In this document: piece by piece, positions 23,091 to 34,420 of the stretch
Layout: each line of letters opens with the position of its first letter
Position numbering within the stretch: the first letter of the stretch is position 1
From: Chelydra serpentina
Taxonomy: Eukaryota > Chordata > Testudines > Chelydridae
NCBI GenBank assembly: GCA_037349315.1
Contig: JBAIAC010000027.1
Location: forward strand, 22,546,501 to 22,610,500
Reading direction: 5' to 3'
Length of the DNA stretch: 64,000 bases
Notes under the pieces: model-generated
What the model saw: only the letters and a program-made list of their open reading frames with translations
Told to the model about the DNA's origin: nothing
Database searches by the model: none
Made by a program: the position numbers and the translations under genes

Positions 23091-23148
23091 AGCTAGGAGA
23101 ACGTCCAGCCCCAGTTTACACAGGGCTAACTCTGCTCTCTGTCAGCAG

Positions 23149-23266
23149 CCTTCGTCCCCTGGATGTGGAATTCATGAGAGCTCTCCATCAGCGTGTGAAC
23201 ATTGTGCCCATCCTGGCGAAAGCCGACACCCTGACACCCTCGGAGGTGGAGCGCAAGAAAAGCAAG
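23149..23266 (+). CDS. SEPTIN4: SEPTIN4 exon 7 (G4)
   Basis: This exon encodes [20 protein letters not shown] then [23 protein letters not shown] is the septin G4 motif giving guanine specificity. The acceptor is CAGCAG|C, completing the glycine begun in exon 6. The donor is AAG|GTGAGA in phase 0. Confidence 0.96.
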
Positions 23267-24118
23267 GTGAGAGGGGGCCTGGCTACCTCTGAATTCCTCC
23301 CTCCCCCAGCCCAAGTAATGGACTGCTCCTCCCGCCCCCCCATCCCCGGCTAACACGGGGCCTTTCACTCTGGCACTGCATCTGTACTGGCAAATGGGAG
23401 CCACAATTCCCCACCAGCGCCGTTAACCATTGACAGCCAGGGGAGCAGCTGTATGCTTCCCGGGACTCAGTCAGGGTGTCCTGTGCGTGTCTGGGCACCG
23501 CCATGGTACAAGGAGCCCCGTCTACATCCCAGCCTCCGCCATCGCTCCCCGGGTGCTGCTGCACCTCAGGGTCAGTGTAGCCAAGTTTTAAACAGGCATT
23601 TCTGTAGGGCTCCTCCCAGAGTACCCGAGTGCCCCCCTCGGTATCCAGCAATGGGAGAGGACAGGAGAGGGAGCTGCAGAGCCCTACAGGAGACTAAGGG
23701 AAGGGACAGCAGGGTGCAACCCCTCTGAAATGGAGGATGTCAGAGAAGAGCTGGTCCCTGTGGCCTCATGGAGTCTGAGGATTGGTGAGAAGAGGGATGG
23801 AGGTACAGGCCAGGCTACAGAGACTGCAGCTGCCACACCGTGTGCCAGAGGGTCCCTGGGGCACAAGACAATGCTCAGAACTGGCTCCGGGGAGGAAGCA
23901 GCCCGTGTACCATGTCGGGGACCTGACCTGTTTGGAAACCATAGGAAATGAACCACCGGTGTCTGGATTCTACTGTTCAGTGTGAAATGGAAGACCAGAC
24001 AGTAGTTGGTCTAACGTATTCCTCTCTTTCCGGGGATGCCCTTAAAATGAGGGTGCCGTGAGACTGGGCTGAGCGCCAGAGCCATCAATCAAATCACGCG
24101 GGTTGTTTTTTTGTTCAG
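23267..24118. other. Intron 7
   Basis: I recognise no repeat or gene. The intron ends with a T-rich tract and TTCAG at 24118. Confidence 0.45.
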
Positions 24119-24220
24119 ATTAGAGAGGAAATCGAACATTACGGGATCCGGATCTACCAGTTCCCTGAGTGCGACTCTGATGAAGATGAGGATTTCAAGC
24201 TGCAGGACCAGGCACTGAAG
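24119..24220 (+). CDS. SEPTIN4: SEPTIN4 exon 8
   Basis: This exon encodes 34 codons, [20 protein letters not shown] then [14 protein letters not shown]. The acidic DSDEDEDF loop is typical of the SEPTIN4/5 subgroup. Both ends are in phase 0, with donor AAG|GTGAGC. Confidence 0.96.
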
Positions 24221-26650
24221 GTGAGCGGATGAGAGCGGCTGTCCCACCCAATGCAGCACAGGTCCCGGTATATCTTGCGTGACAAATGCAGCCAGACATG
24301 CCTCAGCCCAGTGGCTTCTACGCTCTGAGAAGGGCAGCTTTATAGTCCAGCCAGAAGGGAAACCTTCCTGGATCATCTGCTTACTGGGAGGGAGGCTCTG
24401 ACCGAGAACAAGAGGTAATGGAATTAGACCCCACAAGGTACGTGCAGAACGCAGCAGCTCCTGGACATTAGCCAGGTTTGGAGAATCACCTGATCTAGTG
24501 AGTAAGGAGCAATGGGAGGGAGGGTTAAAATCCACAGGCGTGGGAGAAGGGTGGGGGATCGTCGTAGGCTAGATCCTCTGAAAAGGAAAGAGGCAAGGAG
24601 CACGAATCAGCCAGCTGCAGGAGGGGCTGCTCAGAGATCTGACGCCCTGAAAATACAGCGTGTGGGGGAAGCAATCGGACCAGTCCCTACTCAGAACCAG
24701 CCCGGGGTTTGGAGGAAGAGCGACCAGCGGCAGATAACGAACGAGTGGACATGTACCAAAGGGCTAAGACAGCAAGGGCATTAGAGGAACCCTGGCGGGG
24801 AAGCACTAGAGGGAGACCGTGCCCAGGTGTAAATGCAAGGTTAGGGAGGTTTCGGGGCCAGCAGAGTGACAGCTGCCTTTGACAATCAATCTTTTAAAAG
24901 AAACCTGAAGGAAAGAATATAGACCGTGGTCCCTGGGACTCGGCGTTATTAGCTGCTGACAGCTGCCGGCGGGGAGGAGAGCTGGACACAAACTGCCGAG
25001 CGCGTCAGCGGAGTTCCCGGCTCCTTTGCCAGAGTGGCCTGTAAAGCACCCTGGGCCTGCCCCCCCTCCCACTCCCCCTCCCCCTGGGGTCGAGTCCAGC
25101 ACAGGCAGGATCACGCCTGCAATGGCGTCTCCCAGCCTCCTCCCTGGGCTCCCCATGCCCTGGCACAGCCGCAGCGCTGGCGGGGAGGCATGTCATGGTG
25201 ACGCTGCAGCAGTCACGTCCCACACCACCCCCGGGGCGAGCTCTGCTCCCACTGCAGGACCCTGCCATGTCCCCAGCAGCAGAGTGGGAGGAGGACAGCA
25301 CACAGACCTGTGGTGCAGCGCCACCTAGTGCCAGGGATGGTATTGCACTTGCTGCCGTGCAGGATGGCGGTTAAATACCGGCCCGCAGGGTAATACCCGG
25401 CGGTGCAGAGGAGCTGCAGGTTAATGTGGCCACGGGCAGCTTTTCCAGATGGGACTCATGGAAGGAGGCTGGCCTCTCGAGTGGGACTGACAGGCTGCCT
25501 TCGCCAAGCCTATGGGACCAGCCAGCAGTGTCACCGTCATGGTGCTGTCACTTGACCTCGGGGGGCAGAACCAGGGTGGTGGCCCAGCGCGAGGTACTGA
25601 GCTGCTCTAGCCTGTATCACAGCACACCAGGCCCGGATGGGGGACCCCAGCATCACACTGTGCTGTATGGAGCAGAGGGAGGGGCAGCCATCCAGTTGGT
25701 TCCCTGGGTTGATGGCTGCTGGCTCCTGAGAGGATGGGAGGTGAGTTTCTGCGTGACAGGCATGCAGAAAGGACCAGGAGGGCCAGGAAGACGCTGTTTC
25801 CCAGCCAGACGGCAGGAATTACAGCAGGATGAACACAGCAGTGATTTGTCGTGCGTCCAGCCCCCGTTCCCCACTGCTGCTGGATCCTAGATCAGCAGCT
25901 GGGCCCTGCTCCGGCTCCCGCTGAACCGTCAGTTTCCATGGTTCTTCCACTCCTAGCCAGCAGCAGCTCTCCGGGTCCTTCCCAGCCATTGCTCTGGGGT
26001 GCTCTGGCTCCTGTTCAGCGGGGCATACCTGATACCACCAACCCCGTGTGACCCTTTGCAGCTGCCTTCTCCCTTCCAGCCCATCTCCTCTCTCACTGCT
26101 CCACTTTCGCTCCTTCCCTGAGTGCTGATCTCAAGGGGAAGGAGCGCCAGCAGCGGCAAGCTACTTGCACTCCCATGCCAGGGGCTGGATTTAGCAAGGG
26201 CTCAGACACGGTGTGTCCTTCCAGTTGTAGTTTGGGCAACTTTGTGCTAGGTGGTGGCTAGTGAGATCCCACTGAAAGCATTAACCAGGCTTGTAAGCAG
26301 GACTGCAGAGCAAACAGAGGGCGCGTCTACACTGGAGCTAACCACTTAGGTGGACACACCCGAGCTAGCTGGGTCAGAGCTCGCGTGCTAAAAAGAGCAG
26401 TGTGGCCACGGCTGGACAGGCCGGCCGAGTCCGTGTGTAGGAGCTCCGATGGGATTGTTCTCAGGGCAGCCAGCCTGCCCCATCACCTGTGCGGCCAGAG
26501 CTACACCCGTGTAGTGAGCAAGCTAGTGCGGGTGTGTCTGCCCACATGGGGACTGACACCACCCACTCCAGTGCAGATGGACCCTGGAGTCCCAGAGCGC
26601 CGGGGATAGGGGAGGCCGTTGCCAGGAATAACCCCATGGCTCTGTTCCAG
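24221..26650. other. Intron 8
   Basis: Apart from a possible DNA-element remnant at 26319-26575, nothing is recognised. The intron ends CTCTGTTCCAG. Confidence 0.45.
26319..26575. mobile_element. Possible DNA-transposon remnant
   Basis: The start GCGCGTCTACACTGGAGCTA and internal repeats such as GAGCTAGC and GGTGTGTCTG resemble the GTCTACACT-type termini of abundant reptile MITEs. I found no clean second end or target duplication, so the limits are approximate. Confidence 0.35.
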
Positions 26651-26747
26651 GAGAGCATCCCTTTCGCTGTGATTGGCAGCAACATGGTCGTGGAGGCCAA
26701 AGGAAGGCGAGTCCGTGGGCGACTGTACCCCTGGGGCATCGTGGAAG
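26651..26747 (+). CDS. SEPTIN4: SEPTIN4 exon 9
   Basis: This exon encodes [20 protein letters not shown] and [12 protein letters not shown], the end of the G domain including the G5-like region and the septin YPWG motif. The acceptor is TTCCAG|GAG and the donor is GAAG|GTAAAG. Confidence 0.96.
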
Positions 26748-27190
26748 GTAAAGCAGGTTTGGCTTGTAGCTCAGTGGCCCAGGGACCACGTCCTCCTCCA
26801 TGTTCCTGCGCCCACTCACACGCCCAGGGCAGTGGTGCTCACAGATGGGCACTGCTGCCGGTCTCAGCAGGCAGGGCTGTGGCACTCACACCAGACAGGC
26901 CCTGGCCGGCGAGCTCAGTGGGGGTGCTCAGGGGCACTGAGGTGCTGCCCCACCTCCATGTGATTTGGGGGAGGCCAGGGCACGGTCCCTGGCCTGCTGC
27001 AGGGCCCTCCTTAGCCTTCATCATCCCTCATGCAGCTAGGGAGCCAGGCCCACTCAGAGCAGTGCTCTGCCTTTCTGCAGTGCCGGGCCATTTCTTCTCC
27101 CAGCCCCCGGCTCCCCAATCCACAGGGGAGCCCCTGCTCTGCTGGGGGGCCTCAAGAGCTGCCCGGCTAAGCCAGGCCCCTCCCCTGCAG
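26748..27190. other. Intron 9
   Basis: This is a short intron with no recognised feature. It ends CCCCTGCAG. Confidence 0.5.
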
Positions 27191-27353
27191 TGGAGAACCC
27201 TGCGCACTGCGACTTCGTGAAGCTGCGCACCATGCTGGTGAAGACCCACATGCAGGACCTCAAGGACGTGACACGAGAGACCCACTATGAGAACTACCGA
27301 GCACAGTGCATCCAGAGCATGACCCGCATGGTGGTGAAGGAGAGGAACCGCAA
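27191..27353 (+). CDS. SEPTIN4: SEPTIN4 exon 10 (septin unique element)
   Basis: This exon encodes [40 protein letters not shown] and [14 protein letters not shown]. It covers the septin unique element that forms part of the NC filament interface. It ends CGCAA|GTATGG, two bases into an asparagine codon completed at 40978. The G-rich tandem array starts at the donor itself. Confidence 0.96.
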
Positions 27354-28583
27354 GTATGGGGGGAGAAGGCACAGGGCCTGTGGGGGTAAAGGGGGAGCGG
27401 GCACAGGGCCTGTGGGGATATGGGGGGGAGCGGACACAGGGTCTGTGGGGGTACGGGGGGAGCAGACACAGGGCCTGTGGGGGTAAAGGGGGGAGCGGGC
27501 ACAGGGTCTGTGGGGGTACGGGGGGAGCGGGCACAGGGTCTGTGGGGGTAAAGGGGGGAGCAGGCACAGGGCCTGTGGGGGTAAAGGGGGGAGTGGGCAC
27601 AGGGCCTGTGGGGATATGGGGGGAGTGGGCACAGGGCCTGTGAGGGTAAAGGGGGGAGCGGGCACAGGGCCTGTGGGGGTAATGGGGGAGCGGGCACAGG
27701 GCCTGTGGGGGTAAAGGGGGAAGAGGGCACAGGGCCTGTGGGGGTAATGGGGGAGCGGGCACAGGGCCTGTGGGGGTAAAGGGGGAAGAGGGCACAGGGC
27801 CTGTGAGGGTAAAGGGGGGAGCGGGCACAGGGCCTGGGGGGGTAAAGGGGGGAGCGGGCACAGGGCCTGGGGGGGTAAAGGGGGGAGCGGGCACAGGGCC
27901 TGGGGGGGTAATGGGGGAGCGGGCATAGGGCCTGTGGGGGTACGGGGGAGCGGGCACAGGGTCTGTGGGGGTAAAGGGGGGAGTGGGCACAGGGCCTGTG
28001 GGGATATGGGGGGAGCGGGCACAGGGCCTGTGAGGGTAAAGGGGGGAGCGGGCACAGGGCCTGGGGGGTAATGGGGGAGCGGGCACAGGGCCTGTGGGGG
28101 TAAAGGGGGGAGCGGGCACAGGGCCTGGGGGGGTACGGGGGGAGCGGGCACAGGGCCTGGGGGGGTAATGGGGGAGTGGGCACAGGGCCTGTGGGGGTAC
28201 GGGGGGAGCGGGCACAGGGCCTGTGGGGGTACGGGGGGAGCGGGCACAGGGCCTGTGGGGGTATGGGGGGAGCGGGCACAGGGCCTGGGGGGGTATGGGG
28301 GGAGCGGGCACAGGGCCTGGGGGGGTATGGGGGGAGCGGGCACAGGGCCTGGGGGGGTATGGGGGGAGCGGGCACAGGGCCTGTGGGGGTAATGGGGGAG
28401 CGGGCACAGGGCCTGTGGGGGTAATGGGGGAGCGGGCACAGGGCCTGTGGGGGTACGGGGGGAGCAGGCACAGGGCCTGTGGGGGTAATGGGGGAGCGGG
28501 CACAAGGCCTGTGGGGGTACGGGGGGAGCGGGCACAGGGCCTGGGGGGGTACGGGGGGAGCGGGCACAGGCCCTGTGGGGGTA
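27354..28583. repeat. G-rich minisatellite (32-34 bp unit, about 37 copies) starting at the exon 10 donor
   Basis: Each unit reads GTA(C/A/T)GGGGGGAGCGGG then CACAGGGCCTGTGGGG, with small length changes. The first unit is GTATGGGGGGAGAAGG, so its first bases are the functional 5' splice site of intron 10. Units differ mainly in GTAAAG, GTAATG, GTATGG and GTACGG variants. The + (coding) strand is very G-rich and each unit holds at least four G-runs. Very long proline-rich frames on the minus strand (up to 567 codons) are artefacts. Confidence 0.95.
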
Positions 28584-29691
28584 CCTACACCTGGGCAACC
28601 TGTGAGCAGAGAAGCCAGGCACTGTGCACAGCAGTGAGTGGCTCCACGGGGAGCGACGTGTGCTCCCAGCCCTGTGCTGGCCACAGAGCTGCCCCTTGGC
28701 TTCCAGGCTGTGCACGTGGGGGAGGAATTCACCCTGGCACTGCAGCCATGTTGTGCCAGCTACACACGGGGTTCTGCGTCCCGCCCAGGTAATACTGCGG
28801 GCAGAGACGCCTTCTGGGCTCGCCTGGGCAGAGGAGAGCCAGGCCTTCTGCTGCTCACTGTCTGCAGCCCTCACGTATGCACTGAGCTCTAGGGCTAGAC
28901 CCTCCGCTGGGGAAATGCTCCGTACCGTGTCGCAGTCAGAGACTGACTGGTTTACACCAGCTGTGGCTCTGGCCCCTACTGCTGCTTCTCCTCTCACCCT
29001 GGTGTAACTTCAGTGGCTTCAGCAGAGCTGCTCCTGAGTTGGGCCAGTAGAGCAGAGGCCAGGTCAGTGCCGTAAGGAGCTGTCTGCCCATAGCTTGAGT
29101 GGAGTGTGACACCAGGGAGCAGGCTAACGGCAGCTCTAATGGCTCGTTCATGGCGATGAATCTAAGCTTGTCTCTTGGTGTGCGTTGTTTTGCGGCATCC
29201 CCTCGGGGAAGAAGGAGAGAGTCCTCCACCTTGGGACTGTGCTGCAGCGACTGCTCTGTGGAGTGACCCCACTCATCCCTCGGCATCAGATGACACCAGG
29301 CAGTGCTGACTCCCAAGGACACCAGCAGGCCGGGAGCTGCTGTGGTTTCTGGAGCACTGGACTCTCCCCCGGTCCCTTCCCTCGCGCTGGTTCCCGGCTG
29401 TCCTTTGGTGGAGCGTTGCTCTGATCTGCTGTCACAGGCTGCAGCCGGCCCTGTGTATCTGTTCTACCTGCGTTAGTTCATAAACAATATTTTGTTGTAT
29501 CAAATGCTGTCTTGGTCCCATCCATATCTACTCCGGAAAGTGACCATGTGAAACGACACGCCAGGCCAATGGTTTATTGTGCCCCAGTCATTTCCATTCC
29601 AGCAAGGCTCAGTTACTATGACGGTCTCTTTTCAGACTCTGCCTGGAGTCTGAGAGTCAAGCTGGTCTCTTCCTTTCTTGTGCATCATCAT
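28584..29691. other. Intron 10, unassigned
   Basis: I recognise no gene or repeat. Confidence 0.4.
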
Positions 29692-30236
29692 CATCTATTC
29701 GGCACTGGTGAGGCCTCATCTGGAGTACTGTGTCCAGTTTTGGGCCCCACACTACAAGAAGGATGTGGATAAATTGGAAAGAGTCCAGCGGAGGGCAACA
29801 AAAATGATTAGGGGGCTGGAGCACATGACTTATGAGGAGAGGCTGAGGGAACTGGGATTGTTTAGCCTGCAGAAGAGAAGAATATGGGGGGATTTGATAG
29901 CTGCTTTCAACTACCTAAAAGGGGGTTCCAAAGAGGATGGATCTAGACTGTTCTCAGTGGCAGAAGATGACAGAACAAGGAGTAATGGTCTCAAGTTGCA
30001 GAGGGGGAGGTTTAGGTTGGATATTAGGAAAAACTTTTTCACTAGTAGGGTGGTGAAGCACTAGAATGGGTTACCTAGGGAGGTGGTGGAATCTCCTTCC
30101 TTAGAGGTTTTTAAGGTCAGGCTTGACAAAGCCCTGGCTGGGATGATTTAGTTGGGGATTGGTCCTGCTTTGAGCAGGGGGTTGGAATAGATGACCTCCT
30201 GAGGTCCCTTCCAACCTATGATATGATTCTATGATC
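29692..30236 (+). mobile_element. CR1 LINE, strongly 5'-truncated
   Basis: The element enters at the [15 protein letters not shown] region of ORF2 and continues for about 120 codons ([20 protein letters not shown]). A TAG at 30062-30064 replaces the W codon seen in other copies. The 3' tail ends ATATGATTCTATGAT. It lies in sense in intron 10. Confidence 0.93.
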
Positions 30237-30712
30237 AGTCATGGTGGTTCTGTAGCTCAGACTCACCAGTGGGCATGCACTAGCCTAACGGGCTGGCATT
30301 GTGAATGGGACTCAGTAAGGAAGGCATTCCTTCTTGTGCAGCCCTAGTATTGCTAAAGCAAGCAGTCTGTGAGCACCCCTGTGGTGGCTCTGGAGACAGC
30401 TCGGCCAGAGCCCTGGATCGGGGCCAAGTGGACACAGGAGGCATTTAGGAGAACCACAGCCCTAAACAGTGGCCAGGAGATGGACCATTCCACCAAAGGC
30501 AGACCCAGGCACTTACCCTGCTGAGCCCAGCACAGCGCGGCCTCTCCTGAGCTAAGCCTCCTGCATTACTGAGCCGTGGGAACAATTTCTAGCCTTCAGA
30601 CAACTGGCAGATCAGGAAATTCTGGCCATACCCAAGTTCTGTGCTTAAAGGTGGAGTACAGCAAAGGCCTGATGGTCAGACACCAGACTAGGGATTAGAA
30701 TTCAGTCCCAGT

Positions 30713-30823
30713 GGCTCAGATCCTCAGTGATATTTAGGTACCTAACTGATTTCAATGGGGTTAATCAACTAACTCCCCTTGAAATCAATGGGCATTAGGC
30801 ACCTAAACTTGAGAATCTGAGCC
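30713..30823. mobile_element. 111-bp MITE-like inverted repeat element
   Basis: The ends GGCTCAGATCCTCA and TTGAGAATCTGAGCC are inverted repeats, and inner blocks such as TAGGTACCTAA pair with TTAGGCACCTAAA. It is non-coding. I did not find a clear target duplication. Confidence 0.65.
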
Positions 30824-31591
30824 AACATTCAATGGCCTTCCATTCCAGGATTATAATAGGGAGCTGCTGTCTTGAGGGAATCCAACAGCAGCATACGACC
30901 AAAGAGTTTAGTTTGGACGTACGGGTGGAGCCCTACCATATCTGAAAGTGAAGTAGTACGGTCGTAGGACACACCCAAACACTGAGCCAAGAGGGGCTGT
31001 TTCAAGTGCGTCGGCCCTGGGGCTTGGGTGGCAAAGGACTGCAATTTTTGGACAGATTAGCTGTTCAGGCTCTCAGGGAGGAGAGAGATAAGGGGAGCTC
31101 TGAGAGCGGCTGCCATAAACAGCCACAATTAAAGTATCAGTTAACACCAGACTGAAAAAGGACAAGTTCCTTCCCCACTCAATTGTAGCAAACTCAGTCT
31201 GCAGCAGCTGGTGGGGTACGCTAGGGCTCATGGACAATGAGCCTGATGGATCCGAGGTTCTCTCTCTCACACACATTCTTGAATGATCGAGGAACATATT
31301 AGTCAATCCTCACCCCCCAGCAAGGACAATTCATTTGTCCAGCCTCCATGGTGGGTCGTGGCATGTGCCTATCTCTGTGCCACATTTCCACTAGCAGCTG
31401 GCTAACACTACATCACCGTACCTGGCCTTCAGACCATAACCAGAGAAGGGAGGGGGCAAAAGACTCCATGTAGCACTCAGATGCAGTGGTGATAGGTGCT
31501 GTAGAAAGCCCCAAGACAGAGGAACATCCTAGAATCTACAGGGTTCCTCTTGGACATGATTATTGCTACGATCTCTTCCTATGGGTGAGAG
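30824..31591. other. Intron 10, unassigned
   Basis: I recognise no feature. Confidence 0.35.
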
Positions 31592-32371
31592 CATAAGAAC
31601 AGCTATACTGGGCCCATCTAGCCCAGTATCGTGACAGTGACCAATGCTAGGTGCTTCAGAGGGAATGAACAGAACACGTAATCATCAAGTGATCCATCCC
31701 CTGTCGCCCATTCCCAGCTTCTGGCAGTCAGAGGCTCAGGACACCCAGAGCATGGGGTTTCATCTCTGACTATCTTGGCTAATAGCCATTTATCCTCAAT
31801 GAATTTAACTAGTTCTTTTTTGAACCCAGTATTACTTTTGGCCTTCACATCACCTAACAGTGAATTCCACAGGCTGACTGTGTGTTGTGTGAAGAAGTGC
31901 TTCTTTATGTTTGTTTTAAAACTGCTGTCATTGTGTGATCCCTGGTTCTTGTGTTATGTGAAGGCATAAATAACACTTCCTTATTCACTTTCGCCACACC
32001 AGTCATGATTTTATAGACCTCTATCATATCCCCCCTTAGTCGTCTCTTTTCCAAGATGAAAAGTCCCAGTCATTTTAATCTTTCCTCATACGGAAGCTGT
32101 TCCATACCCTTAATCAATTTTGTTGCCCTTCTCTGTATCTTTTCCAATTTTAATATAACTTTTTTTTGACATGGGGCGAACAGAACTGCATGCAGTATTT
32201 TTATAGTGGTATTATGATATTTTCTGTCTTATTATCTATCCCTTTCCTAATGGTTCCTAACATTTTGCTAGCTTTTTTGACTGCCTCTGCACATTGAGTG
32301 GATGTTTTCAGAGAACTATGCACAATGACTCTAAGATCTCTTGAGGGGTAACAGCTAATTTAGATCCCATC

Positions 32372-34420
32372 TGTGGCAGACTGCAGTATAAGCCACTCAT
32401 CACCGGCAAGGTTGGGTTGGACCTGCTGCCTCGGCCTACCCGTGGGTTATCCCCTGCAACCCCTGTACCTAGTGGGCCTAACACTAGGCCGCAGCCTGGG
32501 GTTTTCTTAGCCGGAGCTCCCCAGGCCCTTCCCCAGCCCTGCTCCACTCTAGGTACTCTACTTCAGTCCCTGCAGCCAGGCCCTTCTTCCTCTAGAACAG
32601 AGGAAGGCTCTTCCCTCCTCTAAAGCAGAGGAAGGGTCCTGTCTGTCTCTGGCTCACTGCCCACTTATAAGGGCCAGCTGAGCCTTAATAGGGGCGTGGC
32701 CCCAGCTGAGCCTGCCTTCCCACTCAGCCTGGGTCTGCTTGCTCTAGAAGCAGCCTTCTCCTGGGCTGTTTTCAGCCCCTCAGGGCAGGAGCGGGGTTCC
32801 ACCCCGCTACCCCCCCCCCTCAAGATCCCCTCCACCGGGGGGGGGGGTGGTAAGGAAAGGACCCCTAGCGCCCCAGCATCCCTCTCAGCTGGGCACGAAG
32901 GGAATCCCTCTCTTGCCGCAGGCCCTCCATTGTTTGGAGCCACCTGCTTCCCTCTTCTAGGGTCGGGGTTTCCACCGTAGACCTCTCCGGTCCTACGTGG
33001 GTTCCCCCCTTGGTTTGGGTTCCCACCGTAGCCCTCCTGGCTCTAGTGTGGGTTCCCTGGTTTATCTGGGGCCTCTCTGCCCCAGACAATCCCCTCTCGA
33101 GGGCCCTGGTCATCACCACCACCTCCTTCGGGGCAGTCTCGGACTGAGCCCGATCCTCTGGCCTCCCCCTCCTTCTCTGGGGGCACGGCCTCTTGCTCTG
33201 GCCCCCCTTGTGGCACAGGAAGCATAGCCAGTGACTTCCCTTAGCCACCTCTGGGCGGGCCTGGGCCCTGCGAGTCCCCCGAGGGCACTCCCTCTTTATA
33301 TGCCCCAGTTCCCCACAGACCCAACAAGTCTGGAGCCCCCCTGTTGGCTTCACAGGAGGCGCTATTGCAGTTCCATTCTGCTCTGAGGGGAGCCTCTTTG
33401 CTCCAGTCCGGAAGGGGTACTCCTTTCTCAAGTGTCCCCTTCGCCCACAGGCGAAACAGTCCTTAGCACGGGTCTCTCATCTCTCGCGCCTGGCCTCTCA
33501 TAGGGTCTGGGTGCCCACTGCCGCAGCAGCCAGAACAACCCCGTCTGCCGCTCAGCCAGATGGGCCGCCCAGGCCCTCCAATAAGAGCTCCGTTTCCCAC
33601 CATCTCGTTCTCCCACTCTTCTGCTTCAGGCAATAGTCCCACAGTCCTTGCCCAGGCCCCTTGTATCAAGGGCGGACCGTCTATGCCCGCGTTCTCCACC
33701 ACCTGTGACAGGGCTCGGACTCACCCGGCGGCGCCTCCTGCTGGTATCTTCTGGGAATTACCTCTGGAGCACCCTTTGTTGGCCAGGGATCCGGCTGCCC
33801 ATTCTCTGGCCCGTAAATCCCTCCCAGGACCCGGTGCCCCTTTAACTGGGGTGCTGCCCCCTGGCAGTACCCCACTGGTCTTACTTCTAGGGTCTCCCCT
33901 CCCTAGGGAACCCCCAACCCACTATCCCCACCTCGCCTCAGTTGTAGGCTACTGCCAGTCACCAGCTAGCCCCTGCGCCCTGGGGCAGACTGCAGTATAA
34001 GCCACTCATCACCAGCAAGGTTGGGTTGGACCTGCTGCCTCGGCCTACCCGTGGGTTACCCCCTGCAACCCCTGTACCTAGTGGGCCTAACACTAGGCCA
34101 CAGCCTGGGGCTTTCCCAGCCGGAGCTCCCCAGGCCCTTCCCCAGCCCTGCTCCAATCTAGGTACTCTACTTCAGTCCCTGCAGCCAGGCCCTTCTTCCT
34201 CTAGAACAGAGGAAGGCTCTTCCCGCCTCTAAAGCAGAGGAAGGGTCCTGTCTGTCTCTGGCTCACTGCCCACTTATAAGGGCCAGCTGAGCCTTAATAG
34301 GGGCGTGGCCCCAGCTGAGCCTGCCTTCCCACTCAGCCTGGGTCTGCTTGCTCCAGAAGCAGCCTTCTCCTGGGATGTTTTCAGCCCCTCAGGGCAGGAG
34401 CGGGGTTCCACCCCGCGACA
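32372..34420 (-). mobile_element. Gag-only LTR retrotransposon with two 440-bp LTRs
   Basis: Two direct repeats (32372-32811 and 33981-34420) differ at about a dozen positions by eye. They have TG/CA-type ends and are flanked by a perfect 5-bp duplication CCATC (32367-32371, 34421-34425). Polarity is minus: a TATA-like CCTTATAAG lies in each LTR and a polypurine tract (G run, about 32811-32823) abuts the downstream LTR. The 1.17-kb interior holds only gag-like sequence and no pol. It is inserted in the older LINE. Confidence 0.9.
32865..33431 (-). CDS. Gag nucleocapsid-like ORF of the LTR element
   Basis: This is a 188-codon frame rich in Arg and Lys. A zinc knuckle CWVCGELGHIKREC (CX2CX4HX4C) is followed by a second cysteine-rich block CFLCHKGGQSKRPC that lacks the standard histidine spacing. 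The C-terminus (ERDSLRAQL) could form a short coiled coil. Upstream gag sequence continues toward 33875 in other minus frames (33428-33702), so the gene is broken by shifts. It belongs to the mobile element, not the host. Confidence 0.7.
   Translation of the reverse strand: MRKEYPFRTGAKRLPSEQNGTAIAPPVKPTGGLQTCWVCGELGHIKRECPRGTRRAQARPEVAKGSHWLCFLCHKGGQSKRPCPQRRRGRPEDRAQSETAPKEVVVMTRALERGLSGAERPQINQGTHTRARRATVGTQTKGGTHVGPERSTVETPTLEEGSRWLQTMEGLRQERDSLRAQLRGMLGR

Noticed and set aside
22070..23292. Long repetitive open frames on both strands in intron 6
   Set aside because: The 105-bp unit is a multiple of three, so several frames stay open. There is no codon bias or homology, and they overlap the SEPTIN4 intron.
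27028..28997. Minus-strand proline-rich open frames of up to 567 codons
   Set aside because: They exist only because the G-rich array of about 33-bp units has few stops. All three frames are open and the amino-acid pattern is a pure repeat.
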